Shown: positions 24,991 to 35,844 of the stretch, piece by piece
How the letters are laid out: each line of letters opens with the position of its first letter
Numbering within the stretch: the stretch's first letter is position 1
From: Rattus norvegicus
Taxonomy: Eukaryota > Chordata > Mammalia > Rodentia > Muridae
NCBI RefSeq assembly: GCF_036323735.1
Contig: NC_086023.1
Location: 15,487,501-15,551,500 of the forward strand
Direction: 5' to 3'
Length of the DNA: 64,000 bases
The notes under the pieces: model-generated
Told to the model about the DNA's origin: nothing
What the model saw: the letters and a program-made list of their open reading frames with translations, nothing else
Database searches by the model: none
Position numbers and translations under genes: made by a program

Positions 24991-25944
24991 CAGAGATAAA
25001 ATATATATCATCTTGTATACTGATTCTCAATGACTTTTCTCAATACCTTTAATTCTATTTATCTCTACTTCCTCCCTCTCCCTGTGTAATACCACTCTCC
25101 TCTCTAGAGGCCCTTCTTCCCCTATTTCTCCTATGAGATCTTCCTACTTTTCTGACTTCTGTAATCAGTTGGTGCACTCAACTCTAAGGATTCAAAGCTA
25201 AGATCCATGTGTAAGACAGAAACTGTAGCATTTGGCTTCACAATCTTGGTCTTTCATTATTACTCAATATATTTTCAAGTTCGTTGATTTACCTGCAAGT
25301 TTCACACTTTCACAGATTTTTTTTTTGCAGTTGCTTTGTATCAAATTATATTTTCATTGTCTACTCATCAGTTGAAGGACTTCAAGGCAGTTTCCAAATA
25401 TTTTTGTGTGAACAAATTTAAAAATTTTGTTTAAATGTCAAAAAACATGAACTGCATAATGACTATCTTCATTCATCCTCTTTGCTATAATGCACACCAT
25501 CATTTCTTTCTCCATTTAGCTGCAGCTCAGTGTCCACTTGTCATTCCCAGGCTTCTCTGTACCTTTACTTACATCCTGCCTCTGGGACCAATATGCTACT
25601 TTCAATCTATGAGAAATCTTTGAATTTATATTCCAGGCAGGAATGAGGTCATGTTTAACTTCAATTTCTGTGTCTCGGTATTCAATTTAACATAATGATT
25701 CTGACCTTACAAAAGCTTAATTTGCATAGTTATGTTATGAAAAATATTCATTGTAGTATTTTACAATATAAATGATATTCTTCAAAGAGGAGAATGTATG
25801 AATGAGGTATGATACACATTTTTATGGCCTAGGCTTTGGCACTTATATAACTATTTAGATCTGTCCTCTATGAATGCATCCATAAATGCAGAGAGAGGAA
25901 GGCATCCCTAACTGCAGAGAAATGAGGTTGGGGAAGGGAGGGAA

Positions 25945-25987
<43 letters not shown>

Positions 25988-25999
25988 CAGAGAGACAGA
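25945..25999. repeat. (GA)n/(GAGACA)n microsatellite
   Basis: About 30 bp of GA repeats passing into 'acagagacagag' hexamer repeats. Confidence 0.93.
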
Positions 26000-26166
26000 A
26001 CATACCCTGAAGTCTGCACAGGACTAAGATTTGATCGAGTTCTTAACAAGCATCAACATTAATTAATACTACAGCTATCAATGGTACTATGAACACCATG
26101 GAAGCCTTTTTTATACAGAAGTCACTTCTTCAAATGATGAATATGAATTAGGAATTTTGCCTTCAC

Positions 26167-26338
26167 AAGACTCATGAGGCAAATACCATTTAATCCATTT
26201 TTAAATGTTTTCTTAGAAACCGAATAATGGTAATATTGTTCCTCTAAATTTATCCAAATAACTCCAGAACTGATATTCTCACTTTCCAGACCTCATGGAG
26301 GACTGCAGAAGACATAGATGGTAGGTTATGAAACTATT
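26167..26338 (+). repeat. Long inverted repeat, left arm
   Basis: This 172-bp stretch is the reverse complement of 26963-27133 with about 14 differences (about 92% identity by eye). The arms are separated by 624 bp that hold AT-rich DNA and the (GA)n at 26721. I do not recognise a transposon family in the arms. Confidence 0.92.
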
Positions 26339-26715
26339 TTTCTTGTAAAAAAAATAAAGACTGTAGCCTAATTTTATGGATTACTAAAAGATTAGAAAAA
26401 ATATTTAAGGAATTTGGTTTATATCAGCAAGTATGGTTTTTTTAGGGAAGAGGGCTCTTAACATTATCTGAAATCCTCCCAAATATTAACAAACAGGTAT
26501 ATGTATATGTGTATATATATATGTCAAATTCATTGTTTGATTTTCAATTGACTTAAAGTTCAAGGTTTTATTTCAAATTATTGCAAATCTTATTTACATA
26601 ATTTTAAAAAATTCATTTGTTACTCTTTTAAAATATTATCAGCCCTGAAATCATATGCATAAAGATAACATTAAATAGGTCAAGAAGGTTGTAGTTATGT
26701 ATTTAGGTGTGTGTG

Positions 26716-26720
<5 letters not shown>

Positions 26721-26763
<43 letters not shown>
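26721..26763. repeat. (GA)n microsatellite
   Basis: A pure GA run of about 42 bp, followed by GGAAGAAAGAAA-type purine sequence. It lies in the loop of the inverted repeat. Confidence 0.95.
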
Positions 26764-26765
<2 letters not shown>

Positions 26766-26962
26766 AAGAAAGAAATACATAAGAAAGGTAGGGAGGAGAA
26801 AGGGAAGAAATTAAGAAATTACAAGTTAAAAACACTTATAAAATTTTTAATATTGAATTATTGTCTGTTTTAGGGAAGAAATTTGCCCATAGAATATCTA
26901 AAATCACTGGCTACAAATGGAGTATTTCTCTAAGGGTGGTATCTGACATTTAGTATAAAAGC

Positions 26963-27133
26963 AATAGTTTCATAACCCACAGTCTATGTCTTCTGCAGTC
27001 CTCCATGAGTTCTGGAAAATGAGAATATCAGTTCTGGAGTAATTTGGATAAATTAGAGGAATAATCTTAGCATTATTCAGTTTCTAAAGAAACATTTAAA
27101 AATGGATTAAATGGTATTTGCCTCGTGAGTCTT
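26963..27133 (-). repeat. Long inverted repeat, right arm
   Basis: Reverse complement of 26167-26338. Similarity stops abruptly after 'gtgagtctt' at 27133, where an LTR-like block begins. Confidence 0.92.
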
Positions 27134-27134
27134 G

Positions 27135-27583
27135 ATGAGCAGCCACAGCAATAAACTCAGAGGTTTTTGTTTGTTTCTGGTTTTCTTTATTTAGTTCCCG
27201 GGGAGTGGAGTCAGGCTGCAGCAGGTCTGCTGCAGAGTTGGGATGGTGCTTTAGGACTGGACTTAGAAGAAGGAAGGGAGAAATGAAGGTCTTCAGATTT
27301 TCTGCTGTCTTGGCCTGAGTGGCTTTTAGGTTCCCAGGGAATGACCACTGTGCTTGAAGGCTGAGAAAAAGTAATGAATGGGGTTCTGGAAATTAGGAAG
27401 GGAAGATCTGTGTGATTCACCGGAGATGGGTGCAGGAGGGGAAGAGAGACTCCAGTAGTAGTCATTTGCTACAGCACTAGCGAAGATACTGAAGATTGAA
27501 CTTGGAGTAGAGGAGGGAAAAGTCACCTACAATTTAGCCTACTTGCTTCTCTGGCTGGTGAGGTCTGTGGGTTCCTAGGGCAT
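27135..27583 (-). repeat. Possible LTR-like block
   Basis: On the minus strand the block shows an AATAAA near 27186-27191 and ends near '...ttgctgtggctgctca'. Its other side could start near 'tgccctagg' (27583). GC content is higher than the surroundings. No matching TSD was found (tcttga on the left, tcagaa on the right), so the call is weak. The 84-aa minus frame at 27211-27465 lies inside and has no recognisable domain. Confidence 0.3.
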
Positions 27584-30508
27584 CAGAATATACTTTGATA
27601 ATATTTACATTTGTGTAGAGATCAGTATAGGCATTAAAATTACATGAAGATTATGAGTGAGGCACAGTCTTATTTGTCAAGGATGGCCTTGAACCCACTA
27701 TATAATTATAGATAGTGTTGAACTCCCTTTCATTACCTCTAGAGAAGATTGTTGGTTTTATAAAAAAAAATAATTTTGTAATAAGTTTCTGGATTTACAT
27801 TTTATTTATTAGACCAGATATAGATTTGATCAGCTAGCTTGTGCATATGATTCACATTTGAAATCTACTGTTAGACTCAAATTCAAATTAAATGTATATG
27901 AATTTGCTACTTTATTTTTTTGTAGCACTCTCAGTGATTAGAATAACTGTGAAAGGAGGGAATACATTATTTTTAGTGGAAGAAACTTTTACACCAGGTA
28001 GTTTTTCCTTAAAATAAACCACAATGTTTGTTTGGTTAAAGCAACTTTGCATCTAAATGCTGAGTGATTTCCTTACTCAATAAATGATCAAGTAAATGAC
28101 AGTAGTGACAAACGAAAGATAAAATGAGAGCAATTAGAAGCAGCTAATATTTAGCAAAACAATAAACAATTACCCTAGTTGTGTGCATTTCATCAGTCAT
28201 CCTTCTAGTGTTATGAATACATCAGGGTAAAGGGAAGGGTTTCCTATGCCTAGGGTAGTAACAGGTGCAGGAGGAAGGAACCACACTGCACACACAGAAA
28301 CTGCTGCCAGAATAACTTGCTCCATTCTACCTTCTTTTCTGCTGAATCTTACACATTTTAATTAGAGTAGAAACTATGTGGCTGGGAGTATGTATATGCT
28401 GGAAATTTATTTAAAGTCTATGAAGGTTTAACATAACTTTATGAAACATTAGAAAACATTTAAATGGATAACATTTCCAAAAAATGCTGTTCCTTCATCT
28501 CTCTGCTTCATATGGCTGTCATCTATAGAAAGGTTTGCAGTGACGTGAAGTGGATTCTTCAGCTGGAGCGGTCACACGTGACACTGCACCGTAGTGCTCA
28601 TGATACGGTTACCTATTTCATTTCAATCAACTTTATTAAATTGTACTTTCCAAACGAACAAAAAGTCACATTCCGACAATAGAGAGCAGTGTATGTCTCC
28701 AGGGCCAATTATAGGAGGAAAAATCCACAAATGCCTTTTATTGCATACCAATCTTGAGCGTAGGTCTGTTATTTACAAAGAACTACTGGCCTCAAGACTC
28801 ATTTAAGTTATAAATAATTTAAATAACTTCTGACGCATCATTATTCATATCACCGTGATAATGAGTGCAGGTTTCCATAGAGAAGAGAAAGAGTGCAGAG
28901 AGCGAAGATGGAAAGGCAACGAGTAGATCCAGGGTCTCTACTGAAGATCATCACTGTGGAAGCAAAGCTATGCTTCCAGGGCTACAGACAATTGCATTAA
29001 ACCTGTGGGAAGGGATCGTTGAATTTCTGCGTTGCTCTAGATGATCTTTTCTTGCTCTTCTGTGCATGTCTTTCTGTAACATCCTTTCTGCTCATTCTTC
29101 CCCGTGCTCATGACTCTTGGCAGGATGCTAGAATTTTCTGAGCTTGTGAGTGTCGATTCTAGAGGCTCTTCTTACAAAACTCTCTTTTCTTGCGCCGTCT
29201 CTTACTGTTTGTTTCCCTGTCTTTTAGTTTGCAGCACTCTTAGAATGCCTTCGCTACTTTCAGCTGTGTACTTAAAACTCAGATGACCCCAGAAGTGCGC
29301 AGTGTGATGTTTTACAAGTGACAGTAGTAATTATTCAGAAATGCTGAAGTGATGTTTTGCAGCTTGATTAGATAAGAGTTGTTCCTAAGGGGCTGGACAC
29401 TCAGCTGTAGTTGATGTTCCAGGTTGTTTGAAAGCGTAAGGTAGTTACGTTTTATCAAAAGACTATAAAATACATCAGTGAAAGTCACTTTAAGATTGTT
29501 TCCTCATTATGAGAATGGAAAGATTGCCAGGATAGCAATTCCACTGGTGAACATTTTAGATTATAGAAAATGAGGGTCTTAGGAGATAGCTGTGAAGGTA
29601 AAGTGTCTACCGCACAAACAAGAGAGGAATGTGTGAGCAAGGATGTTAGTCCCCAGACAAGAGGAATGACATCCCAGCAGTGAAGGGGCACGGAAGGGAA
29701 GATTCCAGGGCGATCTGGCTCTTCACCCTAAGCTAATGGGTAAATTTCAGGCTTATAGTAGATCTTATATCAGAAAATAAAACAAACAAGAACAAAACAA
29801 AATCAAGATTGGCAGTTTAAGTTAAAACACACAAAGAATATAATACCAAAAATTAGCCTTATTGCAATTTTCAGTGCACCCAATAAATATTTTAAATTAT
29901 ATATCTTAGAAAATAGTACATCCTGTTGTCCTCTTACTTAAACGTGTCACTGTATTTTCCACCTATTAGAATCTTTGAATTTGGAAAGCACATTGGAATT
30001 GAAATGTGTTAGACTAGGTAAATTGGCTAGTGAAAAACTTGAGGCAAAATCAGGAAACTGCTAGGAGCAAACGATACAGTGTAACTGATGTAGATAAAAA
30101 TATACTCAATTTTTTTCCAATTTCCTATAGGTTCATGAAAAATCATCTCAATAAAAATCTTTCTTGCCTATAAAAGATGGCAGTCTCTTCATCTCTGAGT
30201 CCAGACAGCTTTGTAAGGAAGTCAATCCATTTTTGAATCAAAGAGAAGTTATGTGTATTCAACACTGTGGTTCTTCCTTTGTCAGTTTGAACTGAACCTA
30301 GAGTTTCTTCTGGTGGATGGGCATCAGAAATTACAAAAGAAATGGTGTGTTAGGTATGAACTCTTAAATTTGGTTGCAGTGACCATTCTGAATTAAGACT
30401 TAATGGCAATGAGGAATCTAAACTTTGTTTCAAGCAGTGTTAGTAGACCTTTGCTTGCTGAGTAGGAATTGATGTATGCCAGCCTGTGTAACTCCAGGCT
30501 TTCATCAG
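27584..30508. other. Intronic stretch upstream of the PH-domain exon
   Basis: Mostly unique-looking AT-rich DNA. A B1-like minus-strand fragment may lie at about 27640-27740 ('aaggatggccttgaaccc') and a tRNA/ID-type diverged SINE at about 29580-29670. No additional exon is supported. Confidence 0.5.
29580..29670 (+). repeat. Diverged ID/B4-like SINE
   Basis: The order 'gagatagctgtgaaggtaaagtgtctaccgcacaaac...gttagtccccag' recalls the tRNA-Ala-derived ID/B4 head (tagctcagtgg..gagcgc..gttcg..ccccag), but with many changes. Confidence 0.4.
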
Positions 30509-30661
30509 GACAGTGACCTACTGGATCGGCGGAAACATTGCTTCACTATGCAGTCCGAGTGTGGGGAGGACCTATACTTCTCTGTGGAGTTAGAAAGTGA
30601 CCTTGCCCAGTGGGAACGAGCCTTCCAAACAGCCACCTTCCTTGAAGTGGAGCGCATACAG
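30509..30661 (+). CDS. Sntg1: Sntg1 internal exon (51 codons): C-terminal half of PH domain
   Basis: The acceptor is 'ggctttcatcag', with a rather weak pyrimidine tract, and the donor is 'gtgagag'. The exon is 153 bp, phase 0/0. It encodes DSDLLDRRKHCFTMQS...GEDLYFSVEL...QWERAFQTATFLEVERIQ. The 'SDLAQWERAFQTAT' stretch is the C-terminal alpha helix of the PH fold with its conserved Trp, and the strands 'HCFTMQS' and 'DLYFSVEL' precede it. In gamma-1-syntrophin this domain helps the adaptor attach near the membrane and the dystrophin complex. The open frame runs upstream to 30476 and downstream to 30739, but those parts are intron. The minus-strand frame at 30505-30714 is its shadow. Confidence 0.95.
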
Positions 30662-32474
30662 GTGAGAGCCTGTGCAGCACAGAGGTGTGGCACCTGGAGA
30701 GGTGTCCTTGCCACTAACTGGAGTTCTCAAAGGTTATAAGCCCAGTTCTGTGAGGCTACCCTTCACAACAAATGCATCCAGTGTTTAACCGTCATTGAGC
30801 AATGAATAATTAGGTATAGCTGAATAATTATTGAATTTTTTTTTATAATTTTGCCTCTGTAGTCTACTTTCTATCACATATTACTGTAGCTTGAATCTTA
30901 CATAGAAAACTACACTCTGGCTATAGTTTCCGGTTTTTGAAGTTGTTCCTATACAGCAGACCAACAGGCAACCTAAGTTCTAGAAGCCTCCCTTTCATTT
31001 GTGACTTTCAAAACCATGCATAATATGTGAGACACAATTTATAAATAAAATGTTACATTTCCTAGTTTAAAAGAAACAATGTGAAGTATAATTAACTTAG
31101 GGTAATTTTAATGACTTCATAATTTTCTCAGGTCAGTGAATTTTGGCAGTAAAGAACGTATTTGTTTCATAGCTGTATACTAATCCAGTTCAACAATTAT
31201 GTACTTTAACATGATGTTTTGGAGGATGTACTAAATTAAAAAAAGTTATTACACTCAATTAAAGTTATTTTGAATTGATTCTATACTTGGTTTTTACCTG
31301 GTGGTAGAAATTTAGTTCCAAAGTGCGTTTAAGATATTTATCCCATATTTATTTACCTGTGGATGTTATTTAATATATAATTATAAAACAATCTTGCCAA
31401 GCAATTTATGTTGGAGCTTTCCTAAAACCAGAATTTTGGTTATCACTTGTTTTAGACTGAAATCTATTTTCCATTAAATAAATATTGTAATTACAAAATA
31501 AATAAGCATTTCTTTATTTAAGTGTATTAAACAAACTCAACATATTCCTTGACATTGTAAGTTATAGAGTAAACTTTAGCAAATCTCAACGTACCCCATT
31601 TATTTGCTTCCATCTAATGATTATTGAGGCAATGTAACTTAAATTGCAATGTTCAACCTAATGAGAAAATTTAAATGTATTATAATAAATGCATTTTCAC
31701 CTGGGATCTTCCATTTAATGCCATACATGGAAATAGAAAATAATTGAGCCTAAATTAAAACAAAACAATGTAGCTTAAAACACTCCTTAATGATGATAGT
31801 AGCTTTTATAAATTACTAATGGCTGAAAACAGCTAACTAAGATATCCATGTATTTAGCAAATACAATTATACCTAAACATTGTCTTCCAAGGGCCAATTA
31901 GTTTATCTTCTAATCTACTATTTTAACTCCAAATGAACATGTTTCATGGTTATGTTTTGAAATGAAAATTAGGCTTTAATCTTTTCAATGTAACATTCTC
32001 ATAAAAGCAATTTGATAATTATAGGTATTTATAAGGACAATATATATTGTATAAATACTATACAAAAAATCAGTAAAAGCATTGATATTTAAAAAACTCC
32101 CTCATATTTAAATTATAATTACAGCTCATATAATTTATTGCTTTGTAGCTTGAAATCAAATTCAAATACAACTGGACAACCAGATTTAACAATGTATCAG
32201 GTTGTATAGAAGGTCCATGTTATTTCACATCTTATTTATATTTTCTTTTTTAGCATCCATATTTATTTTTCTTACCAAAATATTTACAAGTAAAGTTAAA
32301 ATGTTTTGGATCAAACCCAGGGTCTTATTCACGTTAGGAATGTATTCTACTACTGAGCCTTACTACAATCAGTTACTAACTGTTACATTCATTGAGAGTA
32401 GATCTCATATTTCCCTTGACACTGAGGTTTTATAAGCCACATGGAAACTAACTGTGTTCTTTTTTTTTCTCCAG
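30662..32474 (+). other. Sntg1: Sntg1 intron (about 1.8 kb)
   Basis: GTGAGAG donor and a T-rich acceptor 'ttttttttctccag'. AT-rich throughout, with no recognised repeat. Nothing else is supported. Confidence 0.88.
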
Positions 32475-32567
32475 TGCAAGACCTATGCATGTGTGCTGGA
32501 GAGTCACCTAATGGGCCTCACTATTGACTTTAGCACAGGCTTCATCTGCTTTGATGCAGCAACAAAG
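32475..32567 (+). CDS. Sntg1: Sntg1 internal exon (31 codons): start of syntrophin-unique region
   Basis: The acceptor is a strong T run ending 'ctccag', and the donor is 'gtaatatg'. The exon is 93 bp, phase 0/0, and encodes CKTYACVLES...LTIDFSTGFICFDAATK. It follows ...LEVERIQ in frame. In the syntrophin family this stretch begins the C-terminal region after the PH domain that includes the syntrophin-unique domain, which binds dystrophin relatives. The protein I remember continues 'AVLWRYKFSQL', and I could not find that next exon in the remaining 31 kb, so the following intron probably runs past the window end. Confidence 0.95.
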
Positions 32568-32789
32568 GTAATATGTGTCAGGTGGCAGGAGAAATAGGTA
32601 GCAAAACTATCATTCAAGAATGAGTGAAAAGCCTTTGAACTACTTGAAGTCTTTAAAATACTAGTACATTGGATTTATTATCTTCATTTTTATTTACGGA
32701 ACATAAGCTTCTAAATCACTGTTGATGCAAACAATTAATATAGCAAAGTAATTCATGCCACTCTGTTCATATATACATATAAATATATA

Positions 32790-32930
32790 AGGAGATTATT
32801 GGTAAATACTTTATATAGAGAGATATGTTATAGGTCAGTAGATTATAGATAATAGATGAATGATAGATTGATAAGAGATAACAGAAAATATACATAGATT
32901 GATGATAGATGATAAATGATAGGTACTGAT
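32790..32930. repeat. Degenerate TAGA/GATA-like simple sequence
   Basis: Many interrupted 'gatag', 'tagat' and 'gatgatag' units without a pure tract. Probably a decayed tetranucleotide microsatellite. Confidence 0.7.
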
Positions 32931-34026
32931 TTATTTTCTTTTCATAAAAATACAGATTCATATGTTTGTGAACAATTCCTTCTTTAACAATTATTTTTAA
33001 GAGTTGCTTCACGATTTTTTCTCACTCAAACATAAATGATGAATGTATGAAAAACATGTTTTTCAGTTTTATATTTGATTTCTTAAAATTAGGTAAAGAA
33101 TGGTGCAATTTGGGTGTTAGAAATGCCTACTAGATAACTGATATCAACACACAACTTAATATGAGTGCTGTGTGATCTGATGGCTTTTACATTTCCCAAA
33201 CATTTTGGTCCATTGGAACAGTAATAGACTTTCTTCAGCAGTACTATCTATAAGAATAGTCATCCTTGTTTATCATCAGGAAACATGTGAAAAAATTAAA
33301 GTATTACACATCATTATTATCAGTTTGAAATGATCTTCCACCTCTTCTAGTTCTGGTCTCTTAGTCCTTGCATCAGCATCTTCTTTGGCCTTTGATTTTC
33401 AGGGAAGGAGTCTTGCTACTCTCTCTTTTATCAAAAGATAGACTAGCATGTTGTAAGTGGAACCATACCCTCCCAGTATTTCAGTGATTAACAAACAATA
33501 TTTTTAAAATTTCCTCTTAGGTTAATGTGTGCACAAAACTTTCAAAAAAATTTATTAAAAAAACAAGACAGTGACATATATGCTTGAGGAAGATTGAGTA
33601 CAGATTGTTCAGGAAAGAAGTGGTTCTAATGTGTGTCAATCTGGTAATGAAAGTAGGGAATCCAGTAGATGTACAGAGTACTTATGATGGTTAAAGATGC
33701 AGTATATATGATGGCCAATCAGAAAGTCCCAACTATCTATGGACTGCTAGTGTTGGTTTGGTATTCACAGGAAAACTCAATGTTATATTCTAGAAGAACA
33801 GATTCTATCCCATAGATAAAATGTGGTCTCTGTGTGATACATAAAGCATATTAAGTAATTAAGAATCTCTAATGCAGTAACCCTTCTGATACTTTTAGTA
33901 AAACTAGTATCAAGTGAAAATAAGCTAGTATTATACTGATGAACTAATTTACTGATTAAATAACCTGAGTTCTAATTTGCTAAATATATTCAATAAATTA
34001 AACTACCTGTAAACAATCTCTTTCAT

Positions 34027-34200
34027 CTGGAGAGATGACTCAGTGGTTAAGAGCAATGACTGCTCTTTAAGAGGTCCTGAGTTGAATTTCCAGCAACCAT
34101 ATGTTGGTTCACAACCATCTGTGATAGGATCAGATGCCCTCTTCTGGTATGTTTGAAAACAGCTACAATGTACTCATATAAATAAAGTAAATAAATCTTT
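34027..34200 (+). repeat. B2 SINE
   Basis: It starts 'ctggagagatgactcagtggttaagagcaatgactgctc', with a B box region 'cctgagttgaatttccagcaacca', the typical 'gatgccctcttctggtatg' middle, and 'aataaagtaaataaatctttg' at the end. A short imperfect flanking match (aatctct) may be the TSD. It is moderately diverged. Confidence 0.88.
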
Positions 34201-34330
34201 GAAAAATCTCTCTTAAAATGAGAAAGTTTTTGTTTATTTAATCAGATAATACCAAAAATCTATTCTCAGTCATAATTTAGACTCTAGATTTATTTGGCAA
34301 AGTTGATAACATTTATCTGGCATCCATTGT

Positions 34331-34345
34331 GAAAAGAAACAGCCT
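34331..34345. repeat. Target-site duplication, left copy (old full-length L1)
   Basis: 'gaaaagaaacagcct' matches 'gaaaagtaacagcct' at 49280-49294 with one difference. The pair lies 15 kb apart and brackets all nested insertions. Confidence 0.85.
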
Positions 34346-34671
34346 CACATTCCTGGCCCAAGAGGATCCTGTCTAGTGCTCTCTGGATACATGAACCTAG
34401 AAGCAGTCAGGGGCAGGACACTTCTGGTTTCTGCCTGAGCCCAGACTTCAGTGTCTGGAGTGCAGACACATCTGAGAGCCGAGGTAAGACTAATTCTTCT
34501 GCTCCAAGCAACCTGCCTAGAGGCTTCAGTGGACACAAATCCAGGAGCAGCTCTCTATTCCCAGATCTGGCTGAAAGAAAACAGGTCTGCAGGAGTGAGG
34601 ACATACAGGCTTACAGGAGGGTCAAGCCACTGACAGAGACAGCAAGACAAGTTAACACTAGAGACAACTTG

Positions 34672-35766
34672 ATGGCGAGAGGCAAGCAAAGAAAACTAAA
34701 CAACAGAAAGCAAGACTACTTGGCATCATCAGAGCCCAGTACTCCCAACAAGCAAACACTGGAAAACAAAACACACTGGAAAAGCAAGATTTGGATTTAA
34801 AATCACATCTCTTGATGATGATAGAGGAGTTTAAGAAGGATGTAAATAACTTCTTTAAAGAAATATAGATCAACATGGGTAAACAAGTAGAAGCCCTTAA
34901 CGAGGAAACACAAAAACCTCTTAAAGAACTACAGGAAAACACCAGCAAACAGGGGAAAATTGAACAAAGCCATCCAGGAATTAAAATGGAAATAGAAACA
35001 ATAAAGAAATCACAAACTGAAACAACCCTGGGGATAGAAAACATAGGAAAGAGATCAGGAGTCATAGATGCAAGCATCGCAAACAGAAAAGAAGAGATAG
35101 AAGAAAGAAATTCATGGGCAGGAGATACCATAGAAAACATTGACAACCATCAAATGTAATGTAAAATGCAAAAAGATCCTAACCCAAAAGATCCAAGAAA
35201 TCCAGGAGACACTGGGAAGATCAAAGATAAGGATAATAGATAGGTATAGAAGATAGTTAAGACTCCCAACTTAAAGGGCCAGAAATATCTTCAACAAAAT
35301 TATAGAAGAAAACTTCCATAACCTAAAGAAAGAGATGCTCATAACCATACAAGAAGCATACAGAACTCCAAATAGATTGGACCAGAAAAGAAATATCTCC
35401 CATCACATAAAGTCAAAACACCAAACACACAAAACAAGGGAAAGAATATTAAAAGCAATAAAGGGGAAAGGTTAAGTAACATATAAAGGCAGACCTATCA
35501 GAATGACACCAGACTTCTTGCCAGAGACTATGAAACACAGAAGATCCTGAACAGATGTCATGCAGACCCTAAGAGAACACAAATGCCAGTGCAGGCTAAT
35601 ATATCCAGCAAAACTCTCAATTAATATAGATGGAGAAACCAAGATAGTCCATGACAAAATCAAATTTACACAATATCTTTCTACAAATCCAGTCCTACAA
35701 AGGAAAATAGATGGAAAACTACAGCAGAAGGAGGAAAACCACACAATAGACAAAGCAAGAAAGTAA
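34672..35766 (+). pseudogene. L1 ORF1 remnant of the old L1
   Basis: The start codon is at 34672 ('atggcgagaggcaagc'), matching the start of the intact ORF1 at 40713. Stops and shifts split it; the readable pieces are 34875-35159 (coiled-coil region) and 35560-35766 (C-terminal domain, 'REHKCQCRLIYPAKLSINIDG'). It cannot encode a full ORF1p. Confidence 0.88.
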
Positions 35767-35844
35767 TCTCCTTGCATTGAAAGCAAAAGAAGAGAGCCAC
35801 AAAATCATAATTCCAACTCTAATAACAAAGATAATAGAAAAAAA

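Larger units (their letters stand above)
23456..26166. other. Intronic stretch with simple repeats only
   Basis: Apart from (TC)n at 23762-23807 and GA-rich runs at 24955-24990 and 25945-25999, this is AT-rich unique-looking DNA. No exon or RNA gene is supported. Confidence 0.5.
6790..30508 (+). other. Sntg1: Large Sntg1 intron (about 23.7 kb)
   Basis: The intron is bounded by the donor GTATGTG at 6790 and the acceptor TTTCATCAG at 30508. It contains three minus-strand L1 pieces (8171-14011, 14012-14148, 16940-20932), a diverged repeat at 15380-15745, a B2-like SINE (22124-22310), an ID SINE (23359-23455), several microsatellites, and a long inverted repeat (26167-27133) followed by an LTR-like block. 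Segments 14149-15379, 15746-16928, 20948-22123, 23456-26166 and 27545-30508 otherwise look like unremarkable AT-rich intron, with no exon or RNA gene that I can support. Confidence 0.85.
32568..34330 (+). other. Sntg1: Intronic stretch after the last visible Sntg1 exon
   Basis: It contains a degenerate TAGA/GATA-type tetranucleotide region (about 32790-32930) and a B2 SINE (34027-34200). The 81-aa minus frame at 32767-33012 is a translation of the tetranucleotide region. Confidence 0.7.

Noticed and set aside
23762..26763. Regularly spaced GA/TC runs as a possible repeat array such as CRISPR
   Set aside because: They are ordinary dinucleotide microsatellites with no conserved direct repeat or spacer pattern, in a mammalian genome.
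27211..27465. 84-aa minus frame as a small gene
   Set aside because: Low-complexity S/P-rich translation within an LTR-like block; no start or splice context, no domain.
30505..30714. 69-aa minus frame
   Set aside because: Antisense shadow of the Sntg1 exon at 30509-30661.
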